A DNA stretch of 64,000 nucleotides from G965216255 sp965216255 (GCA_965216255.1 OZ244148.1:1054001-1118000), one strand, 5' to 3'. Shown: positions 27,080 to 36,597, numbered from the stretch's first letter. Translations and numbers: made by a program. Notes: generated from the sequence alone by a model not told the origin.

Positions 27080-28706
27080 GCCGCTTTTCACGGCACTCGT
27101 ACAACCAGTCGTCTCCGATGATGTCGAGCTGGTCTTCTCGCGTGTTGATGTCTTTGGTGAAAAGGAGCCCGGGAATGTGAAGCACCAACACGTCCTCAGT
27201 CGTCTTGCCCGTGGATGTTGCATCGAGAACCGTATGGCCGTAGATGCGCCGCATACCTGGGGATGAATTATTGTACGAATCGATTGTGGCTATCTTGGTG
27301 ATCCACGTAAAGTGTGGCAAATGAAAATCGAGCAAGGCATCCTTGAGATCATCGCTGGCAGATCCTCCCAAGAGGTGGCGACGGTAACCGGCAGCAGATG
27401 TCAGGTATGTCCGTAACACGATGCGGTCGGCACTGTGCGCTGTTTGCAGCTCGTTCAATAGTTTGTCGTTGGCTGGCAAGTTGTACGTTTTAAGTTTTTG
27501 TCGGGTATTCGGCAAATCTTTTAGGATGCTATCGATCCGATCCCAAGCAGAACACTTGGCAGCAGCCGCAGTGGAGAAAACCCTTGTGGGCATAAGGGCT
27601 ACAGCGGTGATTGTGTCGCGCTGGACATTTAACTCGGTGATGCCACTAAATGTAGCGCGCTTGATTGTATCATCGGTGAAGGAAAAATCTTGGCTGGCAC
27701 GCTCATACATGGGGAGCCACCTGTAGGGCCCCGCTTGATCGTCATGTACGATATAGGCCGGGACATAGCCGATAGCCTCTTTTGTAGGGCAGTCTTGTTT
27801 GGCAAAGACACGGCCTACGATGGTAACAGCGTGGCCCACTGCTTCGTCTGGAATCTCGAGACCCAGAACGACGGGAATGCCGGATTCCACGTACGGGAGA
27901 ACATCACGGTAGATGCCTGATCCTCTAAAGAAAAGGGGTTGATAACCAGCCTGGCCGATCGCGCGAATCATCCCTTCAGAGGCAAGGCGGTCCGATCCAG
28001 CAGGTAGGGCCAAGGCCTCGCTGGGGGTCGTGGGTTTAGCGAATGGCGTAATGTCCGCTACAGATACCCAACTGTAATTATACCGAGCATGCATGTGCCG
28101 CATGCCTGTCCAGATTGCAACTTGGGCGCAAGCACCTACGCGTGCATCCTGTTGGAGAAAGGACGCGCCAGTGACTGTCAGGTCGACCCCGAGCAGATTC
28201 GCGCGAAAGTCAGCACGGCACGTGACGGTTGCTTCCATGTCGAGTTCCTCTCGTACCCGTCCCTTGAGAACCGTTCTACCGATCGGGGCGAGTGGTAAGG
28301 GACGAACAACACAGAAACCACAATACGTTTTGCTTGTGAGGTTCTGGATCTGGCTAAACCGGTCTGGCGATGAGGACCCCTGAAGTAACTGGGATATGTC
28401 ACCAGAAAAGAAATGAACGCGTTTGCAATGCCGGTCGTAGTCCCGAAACGTGCGGGAATAGAAGTACCAATAGTCCGCCGAATAATCGCGGTCTATCTAT
28501 CTATCTTCGAGAACATAGGACTTCGCGCCTAGCACTCGGAGATGTCGGATTATATTGCTTACTACGTCGAGATCTTGACCGCCCAGTATTGTAGCTAGGC
28601 ACGTCCACGCTTCTTCATTGTCAAGCAGCCCGACGAGATGCCTGATTTTCACTGCACGTGCACGGATTTCAGGAGGCCGCCTTGGTCGAATCGGCTGTTC
28701 CGGCAA
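27069..28706 (-). pseudogene. predicted papain-like cysteine protease, interrupted by one in-frame TAG
   Basis: Uncharacterised family, ~545 codons if the stop is ignored. The 389-residue part from 28238 carries a likely catalytic triad: Cys in ARVGACAQVAIWTG (codon near 28130), His in EAVGHAVTIVGR and Asp in YIVHDDQAGPY, in the order and spacing of C39/papain-like folds. Upstream of 28238 the same frame encodes conserved-looking sequence (TYCGFCVVRPLPLAPIGRT; DYWYFYSRTFRDYDRHCKR) back to TAG 28497-28499, and beyond it GLLDNEEAWTCLATILGG. The start is probably TTG 28706 or GTG 28652. Protease function is a prediction from the residue pattern only. Confidence 0.6.
28492..28506. repeat. TCTA tetranucleotide tract creating a stop codon
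   Basis: (TCTA)3 plus TCT on the plus strand, read as GATAGATAGATAGA in the protease gene. The tract contains the in-frame TAG. Removing 12 bp would give ...VLED-RDYSADYW with no stop and no frame change, which suggests a 12-bp expansion inside a once-open gene. Confidence 0.65.
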
Positions 28707-28707
28707 T

Positions 28708-28902
28708 TCATCGCCACGAGAACTCCCTATCTTGCTGCGCCGCTTTGATGGCCTTCTCTTGCATCCGTTCGATCTCCTTCCGCGCTTCGCCGCTAACCGC
28801 GAGCGTAACGCCAACTTTGCTGGCAGGAATCGTTTTCCTGTTTGAGGTGCCGATGACCTTTGGGAACTGGGGATCTCTTCCGCTCGGTTGTGGGCTTGGC
28901 AT
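28708..28902 (-). CDS. small 64-residue protein of unknown function
   Basis: Starts ATG 28902 with GGAG 9 bp upstream (GGAGACCACCATG). Sequence MPSPQPSGRDPQFPKVIG then basic residues and a charged amphipathic C-terminal helix (EARKEIERMQEKAIKAAQQD). Its TGA at 28708-28710 abuts the candidate TTG start of the protease gene (TGAATTG), suggesting translational coupling. I do not recognise a family. It could be a regulator or partner of the protease. It is not an obvious ubiquitin-like protein: too short, and no C-terminal Gly-Gly. Confidence 0.5.
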   Translation of the reverse strand: MPSPQPSGRDPQFPKVIGTSNRKTIPASKVGVTLAVSGEARKEIERMQEKAIKAAQQDREFSWR

Positions 28903-29191
28903 GGTGGTCTCCAAGTTTCTCCGTGGCCGGCACGCAGGCGTGACCAAAGGCCTACGATGGCGGCTAAGTGAGTGATTGCTGAGTTTCAGCGAGAAATTAC
29001 GAGACCGTAAGTGGAGTTTCAAGAGTCAACTTGTACCGCCTGCAGGATCAGGGTTTCATCGAAGTGACACGGCTTGGGCCCGAAACGAATACTGGCTGCT
29101 GGACGGCACCGCGCAACTCTATCACGAGTCATAACGGCCTTTATGGTACGTTAGGGTCACAACGTGCATGACCATTATACCCTGCAAACCC
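28903..29191. other. possible frameshifted coding remnant
   Basis: On the plus strand near 29013-29133 two overlapping frames look protein-like: VNLYRLQDQGFIEVTRLGPE in one and NEYWLLDGTAQLYHES-stop in another, as if one base had been lost between them. The family is not recognised. The rest shows nothing. Confidence 0.25.
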
Positions 29192-29380
29192 ATGGCTGTA
29201 TTTCGGGAAGCATCACGCTCAAGGGAAATAACCGCTAGCCTCCTGATGCTGGCCGTCGCTGCGACTGCTTTCCTTCCAGCCTGCGCAACGAGAGTAAAGG
29301 ACGAAGCAATGGGTCCCGCGCCATCCGGGCCAGCGCTTAGTGAACTCTTCCGGCTAGGCCTACCCCCGAATCATAAGTAG
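29192..29380 (+). CDS. short putative lipoprotein, possibly a truncated gene start
   Basis: Starts MAVFREASRSREITAS, followed by the hydrophobic segment LLMLAVAATAFLPAC with lipobox LPAC, then 24 residues to the stop. 62 residues in all. The mature part (ATRVKDEAMGPAPSGPALSE) is too short to classify, so it may be the 5' stub of a longer lipoprotein cut by rearrangement. From 29381 to 29641 no gene is visible. Confidence 0.4.
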   Translation: MAVFREASRSREITASLLMLAVAATAFLPACATRVKDEAMGPAPSGPALSELFRLGLPPNHK

Positions 29381-29641
29381 GACTTAACAAATGATTTCTG
29401 AGATGTGATTGGAGGCGATTGGATGATTTGGTACGTCGGGTCAGATGATACTAACTGCGATTGTGCTCAAACGTAGGCGGTGGTTCTGCCATGATCTGTG
29501 CCCAAGCGGCAGTACGTAGACCGCCCGTGACCGGAGCCATGCCCCGATGGCCGCAACAACATTCCCAGAGTATACTTCCACTTGCGTGCCGCAACACTAG
29601 ATGCGGCAACAGGCATTCCTGCTAACGCCGCCGGCGTGCCG

Positions 29642-30262
29642 TCATTCTTTCTGAATAGGCGGTAGCTCGTGCTTTTTCCATATCACCCGATAGGTGCTTG
29701 CCGTCATTAGCCGGATATAGCCCCTCCACATAACCTTGTGTCCCGCTGGTGGGCCCTTCTTCGGGCGTTGATATCCGCCCACGATGGCCACCAGCAATAT
29801 TGCCGCTTGAAGCGTCTTGGGGGGCGGGAAATTATGCTCCCCGCGCATACGCTGCCAACACGCGCAGTTCCACACCGGTGAACATGACATCAGGATTGAT
29901 CTCCGGCACCTCGCGTCCAAGCAGAGTCAAGGTCATCAGACGCCAAGCGACCACACAATTCATCACTATCGCACGTTGCAGGCGAAGGGCCGTACGCGCG
30001 GCCCTGTCTTTTACCTTGCAGCCGCTTTTTAGGATGCGGAAGAAATCCTCTATACGCCACCGTAGCGCATAATAGTGGACTACCGTCATGGCTTCCGCCA
30101 TATCGATTACCACCAGACTGGTCAGCAGAATCCATTCTACCGGCTTCTTACCCTTTGGAGGTAGGCTCTCCACGACATGAACCCCGGGTCATCGGTATCG
30201 CGCTGCCCTTCTTTCCTTTGGACGGACGCATAGTGATGCTGCGCCAACGGACCTCCATGTGG
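29642..30262 (-). pseudogene. IS4-family (Tn5-like) transposase C-terminal remnant
   Basis: Three frames must be joined. Near 30262-30200: MEVRWRSITMRPSKGKKG. At 29832-30173: VEWILLTSLVVIDMAEA, the YALRWRIEDFFRILKSGCKV motif containing the Y-x2-R-x3-E-x6-K-like catalytic signature, and NCVVAWRLMTLTLLG. At 29642-29835: PPKTLQAAILLVAIVGGYQR and GHKVMWRGYIRLMTAS. At least two frameshifts and no N-terminal half, so inactive. Confidence 0.8.
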
Positions 30263-30271
30263 GCCACACAT

Positions 30272-30753
30272 TGTCCAACGGAGGCTATATGAGTTCCCTT
30301 CTTGCGTGTCAATTAGGAAACAGAATCGCGGCTATCGCCTCCGTTACCGGTGCCATGACTCCACAAACGCATGCGGCATGCAATCCGCAGCTCCCCACGC
30401 CTGTCATGCAGGTGCACGGCACAACGGACGACGTGGTGCCTTACGAGGGAGACAACTGGACCCTAAGTATTGGTGTAGTACTCCAGTACTGGGTGGATCG
30501 AAACGGATGCGCGGCCACGGCAGCCAAGCGCGACCTTCCGGACAAGAATGCGGTGGACGGCAGTACGGTCAGCCATTTCCTGTACGCGGACTGCGACCGC
30601 AGCGTCGCCGTGGAGCATTACAAAGTGGTTGGCGGTGGGCACACGTGGCCGGGTAGCGGAGTCGACGACCCGGATACCAATTACGACTTGCACGCCTCCG
30701 CCGAGATCTGGCGCTTCTTCAGCGAGTACGACATTGACGGCCGCAGCAAATAG
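30272..30753 (+). pseudogene. 3' half of the split esterase
   Basis: Continues the alpha/beta-hydrolase from the nucleophile: SNGGYMSSLLACQLGNRIAA, then the Asp region MQVHGTTDDVVPYEGDN and the His region VVGGGHTWPGSG, ending FFSEYDIDGRSK. All catalytic-triad residues of the restored protein are intact. This half has no signal peptide and no own start of note. Residues show no further decay, so the split looks recent relative to the surrounding ISs. The right TGTC copy of the target duplication is at 30272-30275. Confidence 0.9.
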
Positions 30754-31235
30754 GCTGCCCGGGTAGGTGGGGACGCCGGATGCGTAAAGAAGGGCTCAAA
30801 CGCCACAATTATGCCTTGGTGAACGCGGCTAATAGTCAGGCAGTCAGCGTGATGGTAAGGTGCGAGCGGACGCATGGCATCGCATCTTCCATGCCGGTGC
30901 GAACGGCGCAGATTGCAACGCCAAGGGAAGCGAGCTGGAGCACATTGACGTGGCAGCTAGAACAAGCTCCTTCCTCACCCTAGCTGCCAGCGCACGGCGG
31001 CGGCTATTCTGGCACGCAGCAACTGCGCTGCCGCCGCTAGTCCACCGGGCGGGCTTGCGGCGCAGGCCAAAATTCTGCCCGATTACGGGTATCCGAGCAC
31101 TGCCGCCTTGAACCCAGTCTACCGCCGCCCCTCGGGCACGTCGGCTTTTTGCAAGACAGGTGCCAAGGATAATCCCCTACCGCCCGATTTGCAATGCTTC
31201 GGTACTATGCCATTGAATCCACTACCGAAACCGCC
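30754..31235. other. intergenic region with no supportable gene
   Basis: About 480 bp between the esterase 3' half and the end of the histidine kinase gene. ORFs up to ~80 codons occur but none is recognisable. GC-rich inverted segments (GCGGCGGC near 30998, GCCGCCGC near 31028) could form a hairpin; role unknown. Confidence 0.4.
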
Positions 31236-34200
31236 TCAGCTCTCGGACAGCGGAAGGCGCAACCAGAACGTCGTGCCGCGTGCTTCAGATGTACTGAACC
31301 CAATCTCGCCCCCCACAGCCTCTACGCTGCGGCGTGCAATGGCCAGCCCCAGTCCGGTTCCGCTCGTCTTCGTAGAAAAACTAGGCTCGAATATGTGCTC
31401 CCGAAGATCCGAAGGGATGCCGGGGCCCGTGTCCGCAACCGTGCTGTAACCTGCAGCCCCCTCCTCGCGCCGTGCCGTGATTGTAACCGTTCCTTCTTCC
31501 TGGTCGCTCAGGGCTTCCAGCGCATTCTTGATAAGATTAATGTAAATGCGCCGCAGTTCTTCACGATCCGCCTCCAGGAATAGCGGCGCCTTGCCAAGTT
31601 CAAGCCTAATCGTGACGTGCGGCGGCGCCTCTTCCTGCATTAGCGAGACGGCCTCCCTGATTACGCGGACGAGATCAAGCCTTTGAACGGTGCGTGCCGG
31701 CATTCGTGCAAAACTTGCAAATTCATTGGCAATCCGGGCCATCGCATCCATCTGTTCCACCAGAGTGACAGTGATGCGGTCGAACAGGGATCGGAATCGA
31801 CGGCCTGGAGCTTCGGCGGGCGCCTCCAAGAGGGCACGCCGCAAGTGCTGCACCGAAAGCTTCATCGGCGTCAGCGGATTTTTTATCTCGTGGGCAACCT
31901 GCCGGGCCATTTCGCGCCAGGCCAACTGTCGTTCCTGCTGTGCCAGCCTGTGACGGCTTTCAGCCAGCTGCGCCTGCATATCGTTAAAGGTCTCAACCAA
32001 TGCTCCCACCTCATCCCGTGTAGCGACCTCCGGCATACGTTCAAAGTGTCCCCTAGCTGCTGCCGCCAGCCCAACGCGCAGGCGAGCAATAGGCCGGGCA
32101 AGCGCGTTTGCGAGCAGCGACGCCGTAGACATAACCAGGATCATGACGACCAGAAGTGCTCCGAACAAGTAGGCCAGCGTCCTTGCCCGTTCTTCCTCTA
32201 TGCGTTCCTGCTCCGGGAGCGCCGGAACGGAAACCACATAGCGTGTTGCCCCGGACGCATCCAGAAGCGCCCGGTACCCGGTCGTAAACGAAAACGTCCC
32301 CAGCCTGTCTTCCATAAAGGCAAACCGGTATCCGTCAAGCTCCAGGGACTCGTGTGCCTCAATGGGCAGGCGCGGATCGATAACCCGCTCCTCAACGAGA
32401 CGCTCGCGGCTTGCCCCGACAAGCTGCCCACTGCGATACAGGTTGAGATCCAGCCCGACGCGCGCGGCAAGAGTATCGAGCGAGGTACGCTCGAGCACGC
32501 TATACGTCGGTTCATCGCCATCGGCCTCCTGCAGAAGGATCGCCTCGATACTCTGAAGGTGCTGGCGAAGCCAACTCTGCACGGCACGGTCATTTTCCTC
32601 CGTTACTACTTCGACACCTACAAACCCAACGGTGATCACGGCGAAGATGCCCACTACCAAGAATGCATTCAACACACGATCCCGGAAATGGACACGACGA
32701 GCCGGCAGCAGCCCCGAACGCACACGCCAGAAGATGCCGATAAGGAAGCACGGCAGCCCGACCACCAGGCCAGCCACCGTAAGCCGCAGAAGATAGAAAA
32801 GGTGATCGAAAGCCGAGAATGCCGATGCTCGAACGGCTATGATGCGTGGTTGCGAAGCATCTGAGCCTATCCGCTGGTAGTAGGTCTGGTACTGGCGCCG
32901 GTCTATTTCCTCGCTCCGCCATAGCTGGGGCTCCCTATCCAGTGTTTGCGCCACATCCCTGTCTAACCGATATCGCCGGAAGCTGCGCCCGACGCTGTAT
33001 ACCAAGGTATTCGCGCTAAAAGCCGCTAGCGACAGCCCCGCGTACTGGTTGCTCGCGCCAGACGTAGCCAGGACACGCATCAGGGGCGAATCGTTTGCCG
33101 CCGGGGAATCGGCATGCGGCTCCGCCATCACCAAGGCCCACCCCCCGCCGGGGCGACCCAGCCGAACAAGACCGGCAAAGCGTATGCGGTCTCTCTCACG
33201 CACGGGCACAACAATGGACCCGGCCGAAGCCATGCCAATCAGCATGTCCCGTGCCTGCAAAGCGGGCCACGCTGCACCCTCCCCCATGTAGTGGTGCCCG
33301 GCTACTGCGCCCGTTTCATCCAGAAACAGCAGCGCCGCATCCATGGGGCCGACAGAAGACCCAAGATGGCGCTGCATGAGAAGTGCCGCCACCGAATCCA
33401 GAGCCGCGCCTTCCGATAGCGCAACCTGTGACTCCACGTCCAATTCCGCGAGCAGCTCCCGTATGGCGTCCGAGATACCGGGATCGCGCTCTCGTTCAAA
33501 AGACCGCGCGGCATTCTCCATACGGGTCTGGCGACGCTCTTTGAGACCCGTCAGCGCAAGCGGATAGAGAAGCATCCCGATGGCAAATGTTGTCGGCAAT
33601 ATCCTGCGTAGCGTTATCCATCGAATGCCGCTGCCCGGCTTCGCAAGCCCGGCCGTGGCCAGTACCAGTGCTACCAGCAGAAAGCTGCTCCCAACGGACC
33701 ATGTAGTCCAACCCTGCCAGTGGAAGCAACATACCACGACCACCAGAGGAGCAATGACGGCTAAAGCCGCCGCGGGCTGCGAGTGATGCCGCCTGTGTGC
33801 TCGGCCTGCTGCAGAGCCCAGCGCGACCAAAAACAGGCTAGCCATGAGCAGCAGAACAGACAGCGTCGCAAACAGCAGGGCCCAGAAAACCACCAGAATG
33901 AGAGGATCTGGAAGCAGCCCGTCGCGCGCAAGATAGTCCAACGTGCTGTCGTGCATCACGCGCCGGGCCACGTTGCCGAGGACAGCTACGAGGCCGAGAC
34001 CTCCAGTGGCGACAGCAGCCACTTGCGCGACTAGGCGTCCAGAAGGCCTGGTCTGCAGGCTGTTTTGCCAACTAAAACCGACATAGCGACGAGACGTCGA
34101 CCGCAGCACGACAAGCGCGAAGAGTAGCGCAAAGATTCCGGTAAGAAGGACGTCTGCCGAAGAGCGAAGGAGTCCTCCTCCCAGCGTTGAATGCAGATGG

Positions 34201-35195
34201 GCAGGATCGAAGAGTGCATTGAGGGGGGCCTTGCCCTGTTGCCACCGCGCCGGGACATCCAGCCATACAAGTCCGAAGCGTCCAAGCCACCACGCTAGTC
34301 CAAAAAGAAAAAGGGGGGCGATACGCTTGGGATATCTATTGGCAAAAGACCAGGCCGAGAACAGGATCCAGCCAATCAGGAGCGTACCCCAGAATGCGAT
34401 CAAGTCTCCATACCGCCGTCGTGAACGAGCCCGAAGCAGTTCCGTCGACGGCACGGAAGCGGAGGCATGCCCTATAATCTCACCGTCAAGCCCATGCAAC
34501 AGACGCGAAATCCGCCCTGCGTTCGGCGGCGCCCCAAAGGAGATATCAACGGGCCATCGTATTCTGGACTGCCAGATATCCGTAAGGTCATAGTCCCTAA
34601 GAAAGTCATTTTGCACCGGAAATCGGGCTTCGACAAGCTGGATTATCCGAACGGCACCCAGAGCCCGTTCTGATTCGAGCACCGGGTACCAAACCACTAG
34701 GGCGCGTCTCCAGGCACCATCTTCGACAATGGCAGATGCCGGACCAGCCAGGCCACGCTCGAATGCTGTATCCAGTGGAAAACTTCGCCCATTCCAGGCC
34801 ATGAGCTGCCCGGATACGTCGTACGCCTCCACCGACCAGCGATCTGGCAGGTTAAGGCCCGCAAAGAACCGGACCATGTCACCGCTTCCGGGTGCGCCAT
34901 CGTGGAGCCCAGCCCGAAGGCTCGGGTTGTCGGCTAGGTTCTGGCCGTATGCCAGAAGGGTCTCCAGAGTCGTCGCGAATTGCTCTTCCGCCTGCAGCAG
35001 TGCTGAGTGTATCGCGGCTTCCTGTTGTTCTCCACCCGCCTGCACGACCCTGGCATCGCGCCACATGCGCACGCCCCAGGATGCACCAGCTGCCGCCACC
35101 AACATGGTCGCAACGGCCACAAATGTTCGAATGCGATAAGAATCCACGGCGTTCCAGTACCAAATACTTGGGGATTTATATACGATAGTAGCCAT
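31236..35195 (-). CDS. very large NtrY-like membrane sensor histidine kinase
   Basis: 1319 residues. A first membrane span (~22-44) and an extracytoplasmic region to ~260 are followed by a bundle of about eight spans (~265-560), a second sensor region (~570-790), further spans near 800-870, a third periplasmic region, a last span (~1000-1025) and a HAMP domain (ALARPIARLRVGLAAAARG). The kinase core is complete: H box AHEIKNPLTPMKLSVQHL, N box NLIKNALEAL, G1 VADTGPGIPSD, F box FEPSFSTK, G2 GTGLGLAIARR. The core is NtrY-like, but no response regulator is adjacent. Its 5' end lies 2 bp from the tnpB stop codon, so its native promoter may have been displaced. The start could be later. Confidence 0.88.
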   Translation of the reverse strand: MATIVYKSPSIWYWNAVDSYRIRTFVAVATMLVAAAGASWGVRMWRDARVVQAGGEQQEAAIHSALLQAEEQFATTLETLLAYGQNLADNPSLRAGLHDGAPGSGDMVRFFAGLNLPDRWSVEAYDVSGQLMAWNGRSFPLDTAFERGLAGPASAIVEDGAWRRALVVWYPVLESERALGAVRIIQLVEARFPVQNDFLRDYDLTDIWQSRIRWPVDISFGAPPNAGRISRLLHGLDGEIIGHASASVPSTELLRARSRRRYGDLIAFWGTLLIGWILFSAWSFANRYPKRIAPLFLFGLAWWLGRFGLVWLDVPARWQQGKAPLNALFDPAHLHSTLGGGLLRSSADVLLTGIFALLFALVVLRSTSRRYVGFSWQNSLQTRPSGRLVAQVAAVATGGLGLVAVLGNVARRVMHDSTLDYLARDGLLPDPLILVVFWALLFATLSVLLLMASLFLVALGSAAGRAHRRHHSQPAAALAVIAPLVVVVCCFHWQGWTTWSVGSSFLLVALVLATAGLAKPGSGIRWITLRRILPTTFAIGMLLYPLALTGLKERRQTRMENAARSFERERDPGISDAIRELLAELDVESQVALSEGAALDSVAALLMQRHLGSSVGPMDAALLFLDETGAVAGHHYMGEGAAWPALQARDMLIGMASAGSIVVPVRERDRIRFAGLVRLGRPGGGWALVMAEPHADSPAANDSPLMRVLATSGASNQYAGLSLAAFSANTLVYSVGRSFRRYRLDRDVAQTLDREPQLWRSEEIDRRQYQTYYQRIGSDASQPRIIAVRASAFSAFDHLFYLLRLTVAGLVVGLPCFLIGIFWRVRSGLLPARRVHFRDRVLNAFLVVGIFAVITVGFVGVEVVTEENDRAVQSWLRQHLQSIEAILLQEADGDEPTYSVLERTSLDTLAARVGLDLNLYRSGQLVGASRERLVEERVIDPRLPIEAHESLELDGYRFAFMEDRLGTFSFTTGYRALLDASGATRYVVSVPALPEQERIEEERARTLAYLFGALLVVMILVMSTASLLANALARPIARLRVGLAAAARGHFERMPEVATRDEVGALVETFNDMQAQLAESRHRLAQQERQLAWREMARQVAHEIKNPLTPMKLSVQHLRRALLEAPAEAPGRRFRSLFDRITVTLVEQMDAMARIANEFASFARMPARTVQRLDLVRVIREAVSLMQEEAPPHVTIRLELGKAPLFLEADREELRRIYINLIKNALEALSDQEEGTVTITARREEGAAGYSTVADTGPGIPSDLREHIFEPSFSTKTSGTGLGLAIARRSVEAVGGEIGFSTSEARGTTFWLRLPLSES

Positions 35196-35197
35196 AG

Positions 35198-36072
35198 CTA
35201 CTGCCGATACGATTCCGTGTCGTAGCCGTGCCTGACAACCTCCGAAGAAGCTGCCAGAGGCACAATGTTAATGGCTTGCGCCGCCTCCGACCGACACACA
35301 GGGCCTGCCGCCCAGCTGAAAAGGCTTAACCCTTTCAGACGGATGTTCCTTGCCGCATTAATGTCGCGCTCCAGCACAAGGCCGCAATGGCCGCACTCGT
35401 AAGTGCGAACAACAAGACCTATGACAGTAGCGGGCATGCCGCCACATCCACTACACTGCTGCGTTGTGTAATGCGGTTTGACTTTGACCAATTCGCCTCC
35501 AGTGCTCTTAGCCTTGTAGGTGAGTTGTTGTATGACCATGACAAGGCATTGCGTGCGCATGCTTCGATTCAGTCCGCGCTTGCGTGCGCCGCCCTTGGCT
35601 GTCATGCCCTGCAATTTAAGTTCTCAACGACTATGTAGTCCGAATGACGTTGTACAATGTCGGAAGTCTTCGTGTGTAGAGCATTCCTTCTAGCCACGGA
35701 CATACGCCGGGACTCTCGTGCCAGTGCCTCTTTCTTCTTAGCCCTGGACTTGCTCTGCCTCCTGGCGCGGCTGACGGCTTTCTGTAGACGCCTTCGCTTG
35801 CGGTCGCTAAGGCGTATGGGAGCGTATTGAGTGCCGTTGGACAGGGAGCAGTTGGCCTTTACCCCTACGTCGATGCCTATGGCATCACGATCATCATGCA
35901 TGACGGCAACTACAGGATGGCTTCTTACAAGCTGCACGTCATAACCGGTGCCTAGAGGCTGGCGCAAGACCCTCACGAACTTTACGGCGGCCGCACCCGA
36001 GAATACGCCACGACTGTCTTTGAAGCATAGCGAGGTACTGCCAATTCTTGGGGCTGAAGGGCACCGGAGCAT
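35198..36072 (-). pseudogene. tnpB: IS200/IS605-type TnpB, frameshifted and N-terminally truncated
   Basis: RuvC nuclease of an IS605-group element. First Asp in AIGIDVGVKAN, Glu in YIVVENLN, last Asp in LERDINAARNI; zinc ribbon CSGCG...CGHCG between them. After ENLN the frame shifts: the upstream frame stops at 35602 while the family sequence continues (LQGMTAKGGARKRGLNRSM) in the next frame, consistent with loss of one A. About 290 codons remain of a usual ~380. The N-terminus is replaced by an IS256 remnant. No TnpA is nearby. Any omega-RNA would lie at the 3' end, now the histidine-kinase 5' region. Confidence 0.85.
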
Positions 36073-36090
36073 CGTGATGGGGAGTGAAAC

Positions 36091-36385
36091 TCAGGCTGCC
36101 TGCCTGATTGTCTCTACGTCGTGCCCGTGTGGGGTAGTCACCAACACGCACAGGAGCGGCCTCGGTCCAGTAAGCTTCCGCTATCTGTTTTCCGCATCTC
36201 GGCATAGCCCGTAGACCATCATCAGCGCCGCGTCCCGGCTGCCGCATCCTTTGGTTTGCCGGGTACGATTCCGTAGTGTCGCAATCGTGGATTCTATCGG
36301 ATTCGAGCTGCGAAGGTGAATTCGGTGCCCCGCCGGGAATTGGTAGAACGTGCGTAGCTCCTGTGTGTTACGCCAGCTGCTGCGC
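36091..36385 (-). pseudogene. IS256-family (mutator-type) transposase C-terminal remnant
   Basis: Minus-strand frame reads ELRTFYQFPAGHRIHLRSSN, then NPIESTIATLRNRTRQTKGC and GSRDAALMMVYGLCRDAENR, the highly characteristic IS256 C-terminal motif. A TAG at 36181-36183 replaces the tryptophan normally found there, followed by RKLTGP and a stop at 36091-36093. Everything upstream (the DDE core) is missing. 36386-36597 shows no gene. Confidence 0.85.
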
Positions 36386-36597
36386 GGAGAACACTCTTGG
36401 CGCCGAGAGCCCCAACCCTACCAGGCGAGCGGCGACGACGGCGGACCTTGTCGCCGGGGCACCGCCGGGGCTACGTGGATGGACTCGAACTGCACCCACA
36501 GCATTCGGGCGCGGCCACATGGGGCGTGTCCGCTCAGTCTGGCATTCAGGAGACGGAATCCGTGCGCGAGATCTGCTCGTATCAGGCGGGCGCACAG

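Larger units (their letters stand above)
26084..30271. mobile_element. about 4.2-kb composite insertion splitting the esterase gene
   Basis: The left end, TGTTTGGCGACAT, looks like an IS21-family terminus and is followed by an istA remnant. The right end read inward on the other strand is TGTGTGGCCCACAT, matching the left end apart from one gap and a few substitutions. IS4-type transposase coding sequence reaches almost to the right end, so the terminal match could be chance or the two ISs could be nested. Cargo between the IS remnants is a ThiF/E1-like C-terminal fragment (+), a cysteine-protease-like gene (-), a 64-residue ORF (-) and a small lipoprotein ORF (+). Confidence 0.75.

Noticed and set aside
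28492..28506. Simple phase-variation switch at the tetranucleotide tract
   Set aside because: Any two or more consecutive GATA units in this frame still contain TAG, and 4-bp changes also shift the frame, so clean on/off switching by one unit is not supported; a 12-bp loss is needed.
35602..35614. Programmed frameshift in tnpB
   Set aside because: TnpB proteins are normally single-frame and no slippery heptamer with structure is evident; a one-base loss in a truncated pseudogene is simpler.
36332..36420. tRNA-Leu-like segment GGAATTGGTAGA on the plus strand
   Set aside because: No cloverleaf can be completed, and the minus strand encodes the IS256 motif through the same bases.
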